Below, one piece after another: positions 25,181 through 34,494 of a stretch of DNA of 54,167 nucleotides. Made by a program: the position numbers and the translations under genes. The notes beneath the pieces were generated by a model. That model searched no databases. It saw only the letters and a list, made by a program, of their open reading frames with translations, and was not told the DNA's origin. Position 1 is the first letter of the stretch. Every line of letters starts with the position of its first letter. The DNA lies in NCBI GenBank assembly GCA_964556565.1, contig CAZKWF010000004.1, forward strand, positions 1 to 54,167. The letters are read 5' to 3'. The stretch is from SOJZ01 sp964556565. GTDB lineage: Archaea; Thermoproteota; Bathyarchaeia; Bathyarchaeales; Bathyarchaeaceae.

Positions 25181-26176
25181 CTAGCTCGAAATTGTCTGTT
25201 CAAAGTTGATTGACTCGAAGACTGCTTTATATCCCATTTTTTGGTACAGCCGAATTGCAGCATCGTTGTTTCTAAGAGTCCCTACGTAGGAATACCGGCA
25301 TCCATATTCCTTGAAGCATTTGTGAGTCTCAATTATCAGCGAAGAGGCTATTCCTTTTCTGCGAAATTCTGGAAAAACTCCCAACTCCCCTAGAATGCCA
25401 TGTGGCGGTCTATATTTTGTCTTGGGCATAAATGAAATAACGAAACCAGCTGGTTCCCCGTTAAACATCGCAACTTTCCAAATTTCAGGCGGGGAAAGTC
25501 CCATTTGGCCATTCTTTATGGATCGGAGAATGCTGAGGTTTTGTTCACGACTGGAAACATACGGGTCACATTGATGAACAGCCTTGTCTTCAGGCGTCGA
25601 CATATAGGCTTTCAAAGTGAAATTCATGAAGTCCTCCAAACTGAACTTGTCACCATTTACAAAATGAATATCTTTGGCTTGAGGAAGCGTCACAAAAGGT
25701 TTTTGCAAATCCACTAACAACGCGATGAAACCATGTCCTTTCTGCCCGAATCCACACTTTTTATATAAAGCAACGTGCCATTGGCAAGTTTGTGGCATGT
25801 TGTAAGGATATTTTAACATACAAGTTACTTTATACACCTCTTTCTGGCGCAGCCATGAGAGAGCAACTTTAATTAGTGCTTCGCCTGCTCCACGGCTTCT
25901 ATATTTCAATGGAACCGCTGGTTCCCATCTTCCCAGTATACCAATGTTTTTTGAAACCTTTACTCCCAGAATACCAAGTATTTCTCCATCTTTATACTTC
26001 GCAACTAGGTGGATGCTTTGAGACTTGGCGAAGTTCTTCATAATTTCTTCAATCATGTCGTTGCGGTTGTAGTCAAAAAGCCTTGGTTCCTTAAACCAGT
26101 GTACGTCCGCCATGGCTTTGGTCCAATAGTGCAAATAATCCTTTGCAAAATCTACTTTTTCGACGACTACCTTCAT
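25181..26176 (-). CDS. Double GNAT acetyltransferase
   Basis: A 331-residue protein with two GNAT N-acetyltransferase domains: one at about residues 5-160 (AVPLKYRSRGAGEALIKVALSWL is the acetyl-CoA-binding R/Q-x-x-G-x-G/A type helix) and one at about 170-330 (GELGVFPEFRRKGIASSLIIETHK, RLYQKMGYKAVFE). The second domain is the better conserved. Substrate not known; the family modifies small amines or protein N-termini. Confidence 0.85.
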   Translation of the reverse strand: MKVVVEKVDFAKDYLHYWTKAMADVHWFKEPRLFDYNRNDMIEEIMKNFAKSQSIHLVAKYKDGEILGILGVKVSKNIGILGRWEPAVPLKYRSRGAGEALIKVALSWLRQKEVYKVTCMLKYPYNMPQTCQWHVALYKKCGFGQKGHGFIALLVDLQKPFVTLPQAKDIHFVNGDKFSLEDFMNFTLKAYMSTPEDKAVHQCDPYVSSREQNLSILRSIKNGQMGLSPPEIWKVAMFNGEPAGFVISFMPKTKYRPPHGILGELGVFPEFRRKGIASSLIIETHKCFKEYGCRYSYVGTLRNNDAAIRLYQKMGYKAVFESINFEQTISS

Positions 26177-26194
26177 CCGCTTAGCACCATTTTT

Positions 26195-27850
26195 TTAAAA
26201 TATTTCTTTCAGGTCGATTTCGAATGCGCTGGTTGGGTTTTCTAGTTCAAAGTTATTGAGAACTTCTGGATGGACCTCTCCTGAAATGCCTATTTTCCTC
26301 CGTTTAACGTGGATTGCTGCTACTCTCCCTTCCAAGAAGCTTGGATGCCTTGCTTCTTTGATCTTCCATCCTGTTAAGCCTAGGTTGGCGAGTAACGCCT
26401 CCGTGTAGGATTTTATTTCGGTGAAGTTGGCGGTTGGGTGTGAGGAGACGGCTGCCATGTGGAGTCTTCTTTCGCTGCGGGTTTCAGCTTTTTCTCTAAT
26501 CTTTATCACGTCGGAAACTTCGAAGATTCGTTGAGGATAGCTTTCATGCCTGTTATCCGCTAGGTTCTTCATCAAACTAGGTAACAAATCCTCTCGAGCT
26601 ATAGAATATTCTGTGGAGACGGGGTTTGCAAGTCTGACCATCTTGCTGATGTTCTTTCTCATTTTTTCATAATGGACTACTTCGTTTGTGAGAATGAAGT
26701 TCATCACTTCTGTGAAGCCCAGTCCAATCATGATTTGCCGAACATGGTTTGCCATTTCTTCTGCCTTATGCTGCTTGCCTGTCGTCACGGTTGTTGGCTT
26801 GGTTGGCTTCAATTTGAAATAACCGTAGCCGATAGCCACCTCTTCAACTAGGTCAACCTCATGCAATATGTCAGTTCGATAGGCGGGAATTGAAACCTCT
26901 AAGACCCCCTTATCCACTCTCTTCGCATCCAGCCTACACTTCTGAAGGCTCCGTACAGCCTGCGACTCTGAAAGCTTAAGCCCCAGCAACCTGTTAGCAT
27001 AACCGATTCTCAACCTCATTTGTTGAGCTGCCAGATCAGGAGAAACCACGGTCTGATCTGGATACTTGACTCGAACATTTTCAACGGAGCCACCCATATC
27101 TGCTAGAGCGGTTACTAGAACATTCATGCTCCTAGCTAACGCGTTGATGTCGGGACCAGTTACATCGATAAATAGATTTTGCGTTAGGCTGTCAACTCGT
27201 GTCAATTCACCGTTAATGATAGGCGGCATAGAGAGCACCCTTCCTTTCCTATCGATGAGTAATGGATATCTGGGAGCCCAATCCACCAAGTGCCGATACG
27301 CTTTGCCCTTCTCATGTTCCTCTAATATTTCTTTCAGACTCATCTCTGTTGTTTTGTCCAGTGGAACGAATTTAGCTGTGTTTGGGTCGCCAGTTGTGTA
27401 TGTGAAGGGAGGTTCAACTTTGTCTAGGTTGTGCACGCCGATTGAGGCTTTTTTTCGGTCTCTGCCGATGCCCCAGTGGAGGTCTTCCTGCATTTCCATA
27501 AGCTCTGCTATAGAATCCTCATCAAGCCTTATGTTGCGTATAACTGCACCTAGTATGTGAGGTCTAATGTTGGACACTGTTGAATCTACATTTACGACAA
27601 TCTTTCCCTTTTGTACCTTATATTTGGGTAATCCAGTCTTCCATTCCATAAGTCCGCAAAACGCCCTTGCCACACCAGCATAGCTAGAGAAGTCTACGCG
27701 GTTAGGGTTAAACTCGATTTTCACATAGTCGGATCCTGTTTCCTCTATGTAGACACCCAACCATGGAAGCCATTTAGCCATGTCTTCTACACTGAGTGGC
27801 TGGCCGATAAACGAGCAGAAACGGTCTCTGTCGAGGGTGATCACTGGCAT
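26195..27850 (-). CDS. pheT: Phenylalanyl-tRNA synthetase beta subunit
   Basis: An archaeal-type PheT of 551 residues, shorter than the bacterial one. It carries the B3/B4 domain (MEMQEDLHWGIGRDRKKASIGVHN, PPIINGELTRV) and a B5 domain around residues 275-350 (QQMRLRIGYANRLLGLKLSESQA). The catalytic-like fold follows in the last third (HEVDLVEEVAIGYGYFKL, IGLGFTEVMNFILTNE). The start overlaps the end of pheS by 10 nt, typical of coupled synthesis of the alpha2-beta2 enzyme. Confidence 0.96.
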   Translation of the reverse strand: MPVITLDRDRFCSFIGQPLSVEDMAKWLPWLGVYIEETGSDYVKIEFNPNRVDFSSYAGVARAFCGLMEWKTGLPKYKVQKGKIVVNVDSTVSNIRPHILGAVIRNIRLDEDSIAELMEMQEDLHWGIGRDRKKASIGVHNLDKVEPPFTYTTGDPNTAKFVPLDKTTEMSLKEILEEHEKGKAYRHLVDWAPRYPLLIDRKGRVLSMPPIINGELTRVDSLTQNLFIDVTGPDINALARSMNVLVTALADMGGSVENVRVKYPDQTVVSPDLAAQQMRLRIGYANRLLGLKLSESQAVRSLQKCRLDAKRVDKGVLEVSIPAYRTDILHEVDLVEEVAIGYGYFKLKPTKPTTVTTGKQHKAEEMANHVRQIMIGLGFTEVMNFILTNEVVHYEKMRKNISKMVRLANPVSTEYSIAREDLLPSLMKNLADNRHESYPQRIFEVSDVIKIREKAETRSERRLHMAAVSSHPTANFTEIKSYTEALLANLGLTGWKIKEARHPSFLEGRVAAIHVKRRKIGISGEVHPEVLNNFELENPTSAFEIDLKEIF

Positions 27851-29343
27851 AACGGGGTCCTCCTGATCCAGCCTAAATCGTTTTTGTACAAGAATCGAAT
27901 GTCATCTATGCCGAACTTGAGCAGTGCAAGACGCTCTAGACCTCCTCCCCATGCTAACACTGGATACTTTATGTTGAGAGGTGCCAAAACCTCTGGGCGA
28001 AATATGCCCATCCCACAAAGTCCAATCCATGATTTAAGTTCTGGAACATAAGCTGTGGCTTCTACCGAGGGCTCCGTATACGGGAAGTAGCCAGGCCAAA
28101 ATTGTACTTTTCTTAGTCCGAGTTTTTGGTAAAATTCTTTTAACGTTCCCATCAAATCTCGCAGTGTTACGTTTTTATCCATTACTATTCCCTCAATTTG
28201 ATGGAACTCTGGGATGTGTTTGTAATCCACCCTCTCGTTGCGATATGCCCGATCTACTGAGAAGACTTTTGCAGGTGGCTCCTTGTGGTCGGCCAGGTAG
28301 CGAATCGTCACTGAGGTCGTGTGAGTCCTTAGTATCAGCTTCCTTGCTTCAGCAGAACTCCATACATATCCCCAACCCCTAGACCCAGTTATCCAACCGT
28401 TTTCGTGCGTTTTTGCCACTGCATCCACAACGTTTTTTTCTGGCAGTCCTCCTTCCCTAGGTTGTGTCAGATAGAAGGTGTCCATCATCTCTCTGGCTGG
28501 ATGATCTTGAGGCTGGAACAAGGCATCGAAATTCCAGAAGGCTGTTTGAACAATAGGGCCTCTAATCTCGGCGAAGCCCATTTCAAGAAAAGCCTCTCGG
28601 ACCATCTGGATTATTTCTTGCACCGGGTGAATCTTTCCAGGATATACGACTGGACCTGGCGCGGTTACGTCAAACTTTCTGAGTTTTACCTTCTGCCACT
28701 TTTTGGATAGGATGAGCTCAGGAGTTAGTTGACTGACTTCCTCAACCGCTTTTATTCCACGTTTAACCAGTTTACGCCCAGCGTCAGTTAACTCCAGTTC
28801 TCTCAAGGTCTTTTCGTCTAATTCTATGAGCTTTCGTTTCTTCAAAACGTAGGCTGCACTTTTCATTTCTTTACTCAGGCTTTCAATGAGTAACGAACCT
28901 TTTTCGTGTAAAAGGCTTAGAAGCTTTTCGTCAACTTCCATCGGAGGTTCCTCTGATGTTTTCAATATGTTTCCTTTCAGGGTCACCCAGTTCTTACGAT
29001 GCAGCCACCCTAGCGCTATTGTTGTGAAGTTGCTCTCCAGCGCTGCTTCGCTGACTGTTTCCTCAACGGTTGCTTCACTTCCAAGCTTGATTAATGCACG
29101 GATCAGACATCTTTCCGGAAGCCCCTTCTCTGCGTGCTCTCTTCCTTCTTCGCTTAATGCGATAGTCGTCTGCTTTTGTTCATGGACTTGTAACAGTTTC
29201 TTTGTAGAGAGAGAAAGTGCCGCGCGCATTACGGCTGCGTGCGCTAAGCCGCTGGTTTTGACGATCTGGGCAACAGGACTTCTTCCCCCAAGCTTCTCCA
29301 ATGTTAGCATAGTTTTTTGTTCATTTTCTCTAAGTTCACTCAT
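27841..29343 (-). CDS. pheS: Phenylalanyl-tRNA synthetase alpha subunit
   Basis: A 500-residue archaeal PheS. The first ~200 residues are winged-helix repeats used in tRNA binding. The class II catalytic core follows from residue ~230, with motif 2 AYRNERVDYKHIPEFHQIEG and motif 3 GGGLERLALLKFGIDDIR. The family makes Phe-tRNA together with PheT, with which it overlaps. A promoter must lie in 29344-29584, where I see only A/T-rich sequence. Confidence 0.96.
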   Translation of the reverse strand: MSELRENEQKTMLTLEKLGGRSPVAQIVKTSGLAHAAVMRAALSLSTKKLLQVHEQKQTTIALSEEGREHAEKGLPERCLIRALIKLGSEATVEETVSEAALESNFTTIALGWLHRKNWVTLKGNILKTSEEPPMEVDEKLLSLLHEKGSLLIESLSKEMKSAAYVLKKRKLIELDEKTLRELELTDAGRKLVKRGIKAVEEVSQLTPELILSKKWQKVKLRKFDVTAPGPVVYPGKIHPVQEIIQMVREAFLEMGFAEIRGPIVQTAFWNFDALFQPQDHPAREMMDTFYLTQPREGGLPEKNVVDAVAKTHENGWITGSRGWGYVWSSAEARKLILRTHTTSVTIRYLADHKEPPAKVFSVDRAYRNERVDYKHIPEFHQIEGIVMDKNVTLRDLMGTLKEFYQKLGLRKVQFWPGYFPYTEPSVEATAYVPELKSWIGLCGMGIFRPEVLAPLNIKYPVLAWGGGLERLALLKFGIDDIRFLYKNDLGWIRRTPLCQ

Positions 29344-29584
29344 CGTGCAGTAACCATCCAGAACTTGTTATTTTCTACTCTGCTATATTGATGAATAGAG
29401 TGATCTAACACAATAAAAAACCCTCTATGGCTTTCAACAATGCCGAGACGCCTTTCACTATTTAAAAGCGAGCTTAGAGACCGAATTACGGAAATTGGCA
29501 GGGCATCCCTTCCACCAGCATTACTGCATAATGAAAAGATTATTTATATCTTATGTATTCGGCAATGTTGAAAATTATGGTGGT

Positions 29585-30697
29585 CTAGGAGACCTTCAAT
29601 ATCTCTCGTGCCTTATCAACAAATTTACTGTGTCTTCGTTTGTGCTCTTTAACGAAGCGCAAGACAATCTCGATCGTCCGGTCTTTATGTTCCCCGCACA
29701 GGAGTTTACCGGTTTTACAGTCATGGTACGCTTTAACGATTTCATCGTCATCTTCTTCAAACTGATACATGCACAGCTCATATATAGGGCAAATCTCAGG
29801 AGTCCCGCCGAGCTTTTCCTGCTCTTTGACAGTTGGTCTTCCACCCGTGAAAGCGTTCGAAATCTTTTTTGCGATGACTCCCGGTTTTTCGTGTAACGTG
29901 AAGTAGCCCATAGGGTCTCGTTTGCTCATTTTTGGTGATCCATCTAATCCTTTCATGATTTTGTGAAGGGTTGAAGAGGGAGGAGTGAAATTGTACTTAC
30001 GGCGAAACTTGTTTGCAAGGTCCCGCGTGAACCGCATGTGAGGGTCCTGATCTATTCCAACTGGTACAACTGTTGGTTTCGGACCATCAAAATCTTGAAG
30101 CTGTGGCATCAAAATGTCTCCAGCCTGTATTAGAGCTGACAGGTAAAGCCCAATGTGGCGCTCACCATAAATGGCTTTCATCGTGGCCAAGGTTGCCCCT
30201 CTGCCAAAAACTATTGCCAGATCCTTCACGCGCTGTTCTCTATACTGCTGATAAATGTAGCCTCGCTTCGGATCAAATCCTAAGGCGAGTAGGTCTGCAA
30301 CGTTGCCTACCGCGAATTTTTCGCTCTTTTCAAACGGAATTTTATTGTCTTCATATGCCTCTACGTCTGCGATGCAGTAGAAAGCTGCTGCTCCTTGTTG
30401 TTGGAAATATATAACCTCACGGGCGGTCATAAGAGTTCCCAGGTGGAACTCTCCAGTTGGTTTAATGCCGCTCATCACAGCGAATGGTTCATGTTTTTTC
30501 ATAGCATCCAGCAATCGTTCGAAATCTCTGTGTCCAAAGACCACATTTCGTCTCATGTACATGCTTGGATTGGGTATTCGGTCCAACAGAGGCTTGATCG
30601 GTTGAATCCCGAACTCTTCGTAGAGACGCTCATAGTCTTGGACCACTGTTGTTCCAAAAGGGTCAAGCACTGTCTTTCTATTATTTGTCACTGACAT
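29585..30697 (-). CDS. trpS: Tryptophanyl-tRNA synthetase
   Basis: An archaeal/eukaryotic-type class I synthetase of 370 residues. The HIGH-like segment is GIKPTGEFHLGTLM and the KMSKS-like loop is SPKMSKRDPMGYF; the tryptophan pocket segment YQQYREQRVKDL and the active-site PVGIDQDPHMRFTRDLA are visible. Its cognate tRNA-Trp gene is also in this window (34259), interrupted by several introns. It is part of the TyrS-PheT-PheS-TrpS group, all on the reverse strand. Confidence 0.96.
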   Translation of the reverse strand: MSVTNNRKTVLDPFGTTVVQDYERLYEEFGIQPIKPLLDRIPNPSMYMRRNVVFGHRDFERLLDAMKKHEPFAVMSGIKPTGEFHLGTLMTAREVIYFQQQGAAAFYCIADVEAYEDNKIPFEKSEKFAVGNVADLLALGFDPKRGYIYQQYREQRVKDLAIVFGRGATLATMKAIYGERHIGLYLSALIQAGDILMPQLQDFDGPKPTVVPVGIDQDPHMRFTRDLANKFRRKYNFTPPSSTLHKIMKGLDGSPKMSKRDPMGYFTLHEKPGVIAKKISNAFTGGRPTVKEQEKLGGTPEICPIYELCMYQFEEDDDEIVKAYHDCKTGKLLCGEHKDRTIEIVLRFVKEHKRRHSKFVDKAREILKVS

Positions 30698-30926
30698 CTT
30701 TTAGAGCCCTCGCAACTTGTTTTAGTTCGACAGAATTGAAGGGGTTCTTCATAAGATTTACTGCTCAAAATAAAAATGGTAGGTTGCACTCGGGTTAATG
30801 CCATTCCAAGGCGGTCACCTTGTTAAGTTAATGCTATGGAATACTTAAGGTTTCCCGAAGCATGTATACTTAAGAAACAGTAGACATAAATAATTCGGAA
30901 AGCAGTTCGAGTTAAACTTCAGAGAG

Positions 30927-31520
30927 ATGATTGTGTTGGAAATTGGGAAAGCTGATGTTGCTTTGTCTTCAGCGTATAGGTTGTTGCATCCGAAGCATGT
31001 TGTGTTGGTAAGTTGCGTAGACAGCGCAGGTAAGGCTAATGTAATAACTCTGGCATGGTGTATGCCTGCATCTATCCACCCTCCAATGCTTGTCATAAGT
31101 ATTGCTCCAAAAAGATATTCTTATAAGTTGATTGAAGAAAGCAATGAATTTGTAGTTAATGTTCCGACGATGGACATTCTTAAAGAAACTCTGTTTTGTG
31201 GCAGAAGAACTGGGAGAATATACGATAAGTTCAAGGAAACACGGTTAACCACGTTTCCAGCTAAGATGGTTCAGCCGCCTATCATTAAGGAGTGCGTGGC
31301 GCACCTAGAATGCAAATTACATCAACAAATTACCACAGGTGATCACACACTCTTTGTCGGCGAAATCTTAGCAGCCTACGCTGACGATGGAATCTTTGAC
31401 GGAACCTACAACCTTCGCAAGGTGAAACCAGTCTACCACATGGGAGGAGACGACTTCACAACGCTTATTCCAGAAATAATCACACCTCGCATACAAACAG
31501 ATCAAAAAAGGCGAAAATGA
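30927..31520 (+). CDS. Flavin reductase-like (flavoredoxin family) protein
   Basis: A 197-residue split-barrel FMN-binding protein: LLHPKHVVLVSCVDSAGKANVITLAWCMPASIHPPMLVISI and SNEFVVNVPTMDI are the typical start of flavoredoxin/flavin reductase domains, followed by HLECKLHQQITTGDHTLFVGEIL. It carries FMN and moves electrons. The stop codon overlaps the methionine aminopeptidase start by 4 nt, so it is translated with it. Confidence 0.9.
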   Translation: MIVLEIGKADVALSSAYRLLHPKHVVLVSCVDSAGKANVITLAWCMPASIHPPMLVISIAPKRYSYKLIEESNEFVVNVPTMDILKETLFCGRRTGRIYDKFKETRLTTFPAKMVQPPIIKECVAHLECKLHQQITTGDHTLFVGEILAAYADDGIFDGTYNLRKVKPVYHMGGDDFTTLIPEIITPRIQTDQKRRK

Positions 31521-32425
31521 TGACTGAGCTTTCTCAAGGCGTGTTAAAAAAATATCAGCAGGCTGGAAAAATCGCCCACGACGTTCGAGAAACGATGAAG
31601 AGAACCGTTCACGAGGGTATGCCAATCATTGATGTATGTGAAAAAGCGGAGTCCTTGATTAAGAAGAAGGGAGGGAAGCTCGCGTTTCCCTGCAACGTGT
31701 CTATTAACGAAATCGCGGCTCATTACACCTCTGCTCCGGAAGACAAGGGAACAATTCCTGAAAATAGTCTCGTCAAGGTAGACCTCGGCGTTCACGTAGA
31801 TGGATACATCGCGGATACGGCTGTAACAGTGTGTTTCAATCCCGAATACGAGAATCTTGTGAGTACGGCGGAAGTAGCTCTTGAAAAGGCCGTTGAAATG
31901 CTTCGCCCAGGGTTGTTTACATCACGGTTCGGGTCTGTGGTTGAAAAAGCGATTAAGGCCCGTGGGTTTAAACCTGTGTCGAACCTTACTGGACACCTGA
32001 TTCAGCGATACTCGTTACATGCAGGGAAATCTTTGCCTAACGTTTTCCACATGTCCACTTCTAGAACAGGTTTGGGAGAGGTTTATGGTGTTGAGCCTTT
32101 CGTAACGCTTGCCGATGCCGCTGGCAAAATTGAGAGTGGCTCTGAGGCTTACATTTTTCGGTTTTTGAAGCACAAATCCTTGAAGAATCCTTATGCCAAA
32201 CAGCTTCTCGGTTACATTGAGGAAAACTTTTCTGCGCTGCCCTTCGCAGAGCGGTGGCTTCGTGGATGTGTGTCGCGTGACCATTTTGATGCTGCGTTCT
32301 CGGATCTCCTCTCGTCAAAGAGTTTGATGTCTTATCCTGTGTTTATAGAAAAAAGCGGAAAAACAGTGGCACAAGCGGAACACACGGTTTTGATCGTAGA
32401 AGACGGGTGTCTTGTGTTAACCTAG
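31517..32425 (+). CDS. map: Methionine aminopeptidase, type II
   Basis: An archaeal MetAP2-type enzyme of 302 residues. Metal ligands can be seen as two Asp (VKVDLGVHVDGYIADTAVTVC), one His (SNLTGHLIQRYSLHAG), one Glu (VYGVEPFVTL) and one Glu (VAQAEHTVLI). The ~60-residue helical insert characteristic of type II (LKHKSLKNPYAKQLLGYIEENF) is present. It removes the initiator Met from new proteins. It overlaps the gene upstream and faces a convergent gene with 4 nt overlap. Confidence 0.96.
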   Translation: MMTELSQGVLKKYQQAGKIAHDVRETMKRTVHEGMPIIDVCEKAESLIKKKGGKLAFPCNVSINEIAAHYTSAPEDKGTIPENSLVKVDLGVHVDGYIADTAVTVCFNPEYENLVSTAEVALEKAVEMLRPGLFTSRFGSVVEKAIKARGFKPVSNLTGHLIQRYSLHAGKSLPNVFHMSTSRTGLGEVYGVEPFVTLADAAGKIESGSEAYIFRFLKHKSLKNPYAKQLLGYIEENFSALPFAERWLRGCVSRDHFDAAFSDLLSSKSLMSYPVFIEKSGKTVAQAEHTVLIVEDGCLVLT

Positions 32426-32835
32426 CCCCATCTTTTCTTCTTTTCTCTAATCTCGCGAAGTATGGAAGTAATCACCGTTTTCTCTTTACATTTCGGGCAT
32501 TCTTCAGTTTCTTTGAAGATGAAGTCTCCGCGTTCGAAGTCTCGGATATTCTTGAACCCACATTTTTGGCATAGAATTGTAGTGGCTATTCGCGGGGGTC
32601 TAAAGGTCAGCCTCAACGCTCTTCTTCTTGTTTGAAACACCATGTATGTTGATAGTGCAAGTCCTGAAACTCCTATTAACACGAAAAAGTGTCCACTCTC
32701 GACCTGTCCAACGTCATAAGCATCAAATGCTTGGAAAAACGCGGCGATTGACAAGGCAAGTGTAATGAAGACTATTGCAAGGAAAAAAATCGAAAACTTT
32801 CTCGGCGAAGACTCCGTTTCACTCATTTTTTTCAC
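32422..32835 (-). CDS. Two-helix membrane protein with C-terminal zinc ribbon
   Basis: A 137-residue protein with two hydrophobic helices (about residues 14-34 and 48-66) and a cytosolic zinc ribbon with two C-x2-C pairs (CQKCGF and CPKCKE) in its last 50 residues. The archaeal family is of unknown function. It lies directly downstream of the DUF1512 gene (start and stop adjacent), so the two probably act together. Confidence 0.7.
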   Translation of the reverse strand: MKKMSETESSPRKFSIFFLAIVFITLALSIAAFFQAFDAYDVGQVESGHFFVLIGVSGLALSTYMVFQTRRRALRLTFRPPRIATTILCQKCGFKNIRDFERGDFIFKETEECPKCKEKTVITSILREIREKKKRWG

Positions 32836-33954
32836 CTACTGTCCAATTCCTATGGTGTTCCCTATACCTGCTATTATAAGTGAGTCACCCTTTTTCGTTC
32901 TTTCCAAGATCAACCGTTTGATTCGTCCAATCGCGGTGTCCACAGCGTCGAATACTTCTTTTCGCATCGGAGAAACGGCGTCTCCAATATCTTCTTTAAT
33001 GATAACCGCGTTTACTGGAATCTTATATTTAAGCACCGTTTCCTCCACTTTATACTGTTCGACTCCTGGACCTCCAATTGCCACACCCACACCTTCAGCT
33101 ACTTCTCCAGGTTTCTCGCCCTCAAGCTTCTGAGCAGCGTCTACCGCAATAATTGTAGCAATTTTTCCTTTATTCTCCTCAATGATATGCTTCATAGCAT
33201 CTCCAGGCTTGCCAACGTTTCCGCCCGGACCCTCTGCCTTTAAAACGTACGCCGTTCGACCTTCCAATGGCACGGTGGCCACGACAACATCCTTGGCGAT
33301 TCTTCTTTTCTTATGTCCCCGCATCAGCTTAGCAGCGACAAGCGCACCTGCTCCGTCGCCTATGGGTTGACCACTACTGAAGGCTTTTAGGGCGCTGGCG
33401 AAAGCTTCTGCTTCTTTCATTATGAGGGGTAAGATCATTTGTATCTGCATGATGATGTAGAGGCTTAATGTTTTTTTGCCGAGTAGGTAGAAATGCCTGA
33501 TGACCTTGTAGATTATATTCAGAGCGAGAGCGGCTTCCAATGTATTCTCCAGATTATTTATTTGAGTTTCATCTGCTTCAGGTGCCATAAGCTTCACTTC
33601 ATCTTTAAACCGTGTATCTCGAACATCTAGTATGTGTTCTAGTTTCCAGACTATGCCCGAGGGGTCCATATTTTGAGGCGCTATAGCTATGTACTCCAAA
33701 AATTGGTCAACTTTTGCGGTTGGGTCTTCCTTCGGCCTTCCCAGTTCTTTTATGGTAGCTATGGCTGTCTTCCGTCCTTTGTCTCTTATCAATTTGAGGC
33801 GGAGTAAGGAGCTTTGGATTTCTCTCACCATGACGTACATTTGAATGCGCTGTCCATAGAACATGAAGACCACAAAGAATGCTAGCCAGACTATTTGAAT
33901 AATCCATCCTAGAATGTTGTCTTGCGGAAACAGCTGTGAAACTTCTGGAATCAT
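32836..33954 (-). CDS. DUF1512 membrane-anchored protein
   Basis: One N-terminal hydrophobic helix (IIQIVWLAFFVVFMFYGQR) is followed by a large soluble region matching the archaeal DUF1512 family, with EGRTAYVLKAEGPGGNVGKPGDA, AVDAAQKLEGEK and GIGNTIGIGQ near the end. No known activity. The frame extends to 34197, but that would cross the 5S rRNA, so the start is ATG 33954 (372 residues), with GAGGAG about 12 nt before it. Confidence 0.85.
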   Translation of the reverse strand: MIPEVSQLFPQDNILGWIIQIVWLAFFVVFMFYGQRIQMYVMVREIQSSLLRLKLIRDKGRKTAIATIKELGRPKEDPTAKVDQFLEYIAIAPQNMDPSGIVWKLEHILDVRDTRFKDEVKLMAPEADETQINNLENTLEAALALNIIYKVIRHFYLLGKKTLSLYIIMQIQMILPLIMKEAEAFASALKAFSSGQPIGDGAGALVAAKLMRGHKKRRIAKDVVVATVPLEGRTAYVLKAEGPGGNVGKPGDAMKHIIEENKGKIATIIAVDAAQKLEGEKPGEVAEGVGVAIGGPGVEQYKVEETVLKYKIPVNAVIIKEDIGDAVSPMRKEVFDAVDTAIGRIKRLILERTKKGDSLIIAGIGNTIGIGQ

Positions 33955-34043
33955 GTTATTCGTTTTTCTCCTCAGAGTAGACAATACATAGTCGGTAATA
34001 AATTTTGAGTATTTTCTCTTCACGAATTTTGTGAAATTGAAAT

Positions 34044-34173
34044 GTGGGGCTGCCAGCTTTTCCGGCTTCGCATGGCCGAAGACCACACTAACACTGGAAA
34101 CGGAACGCGGTTTAACTTCTGAGTTCGGAATGGGATCAGGTGGGTCCCGCGCCCTATGGCCGGCATACCCCAC
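34044..34173 (-). rRNA. rrf: 5S ribosomal RNA
   Basis: The reverse strand reads GTGGGGT...TGCCGGCCATAGG, contains CCCATTCCGAACTCAGAAG (the universal loop A/B region) and ends GCTGGCAGCCCCAC, which pairs with the 5' end with one A bulge. The length is about 130 nt. There is no 16S or 23S rRNA in the window, so 5S is unlinked. It is divergent from tRNA-Trp with an A/T-rich spacer. Confidence 0.93.
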
Positions 34174-34258
34174 TACTTTTGTTGAATATGAGTTCATTAA
34201 GTTTTCGCTGCGCCATGTGGGAAATCTATATATTTCAAGCTTGTAAAGTCTGGTTTGT

Positions 34259-34458
34259 GGGGTCGTAGTCTAGCTACGGTTTATCTGAACGATAAGCCGC
34301 TAGAAAGGAATGACGACGGGCTCCAGAACAGGAAGTTCACGGGTTTGCGGACCACTATGGTGGAATGAAGAACTTCTGGAGCGGTGAAGAAACCCGTAGG
34401 GGCAGAGATGAGCTGTTCCGGGTAAAGGTCGTCGGTTCAAATCCGGCCGACCCCACCA
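34259..34458 (+). tRNA. tRNA-Trp (CCA) apparently with three introns
   Basis: Outer parts are clear: acceptor GGGGTCG (34259-34265)/CGACCCC (34448-34454), discriminator A, encoded CCA, T arm GTCGG-TTCAAAT-CCGGC. The D stem GTC (34268-34270)/GAC (34312-34314) encloses an extra hairpin CGGTTTATC-TGAAC-GATAAGCCG (34277-34299). The anticodon arm ACGGG-CTCCAG (anticodon 34323-34325) is separated from A38-CCCGT (34392-34397) by a 65-nt intron (34327-34391) whose 3' part pairs with the anticodon. A further 28-nt insertion (~34398-34425), with a GGGGCAG/CTGTTCC hairpin, sits before the variable loop AGGTC (34426-34430). Removing all three gives a normal cloverleaf. A TATA-like box (CTATATAT) lies at about 34227. 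Confidence 0.85.
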
Positions 34459-34494
34459 ATTTTTTTCTTTTTACACTCATCTACAAAATCTGTG

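Noticed and set aside
29495..29896. 133-residue + strand ORF at the trpS 3' end
   Set aside because: It is mostly the antisense of trpS, with no family features.
33955..34197. N-terminal extension of the DUF1512 frame
   Set aside because: It would run through the 5S rRNA; the internal ATG 33954 has a ribosome site.
34327..34391. Box C/D guide RNA inside the tRNA-Trp intron, as in Euryarchaeota
   Set aside because: C-like GTGAAGA/ATGAAGA are imperfect and no good CTGA D box is present.
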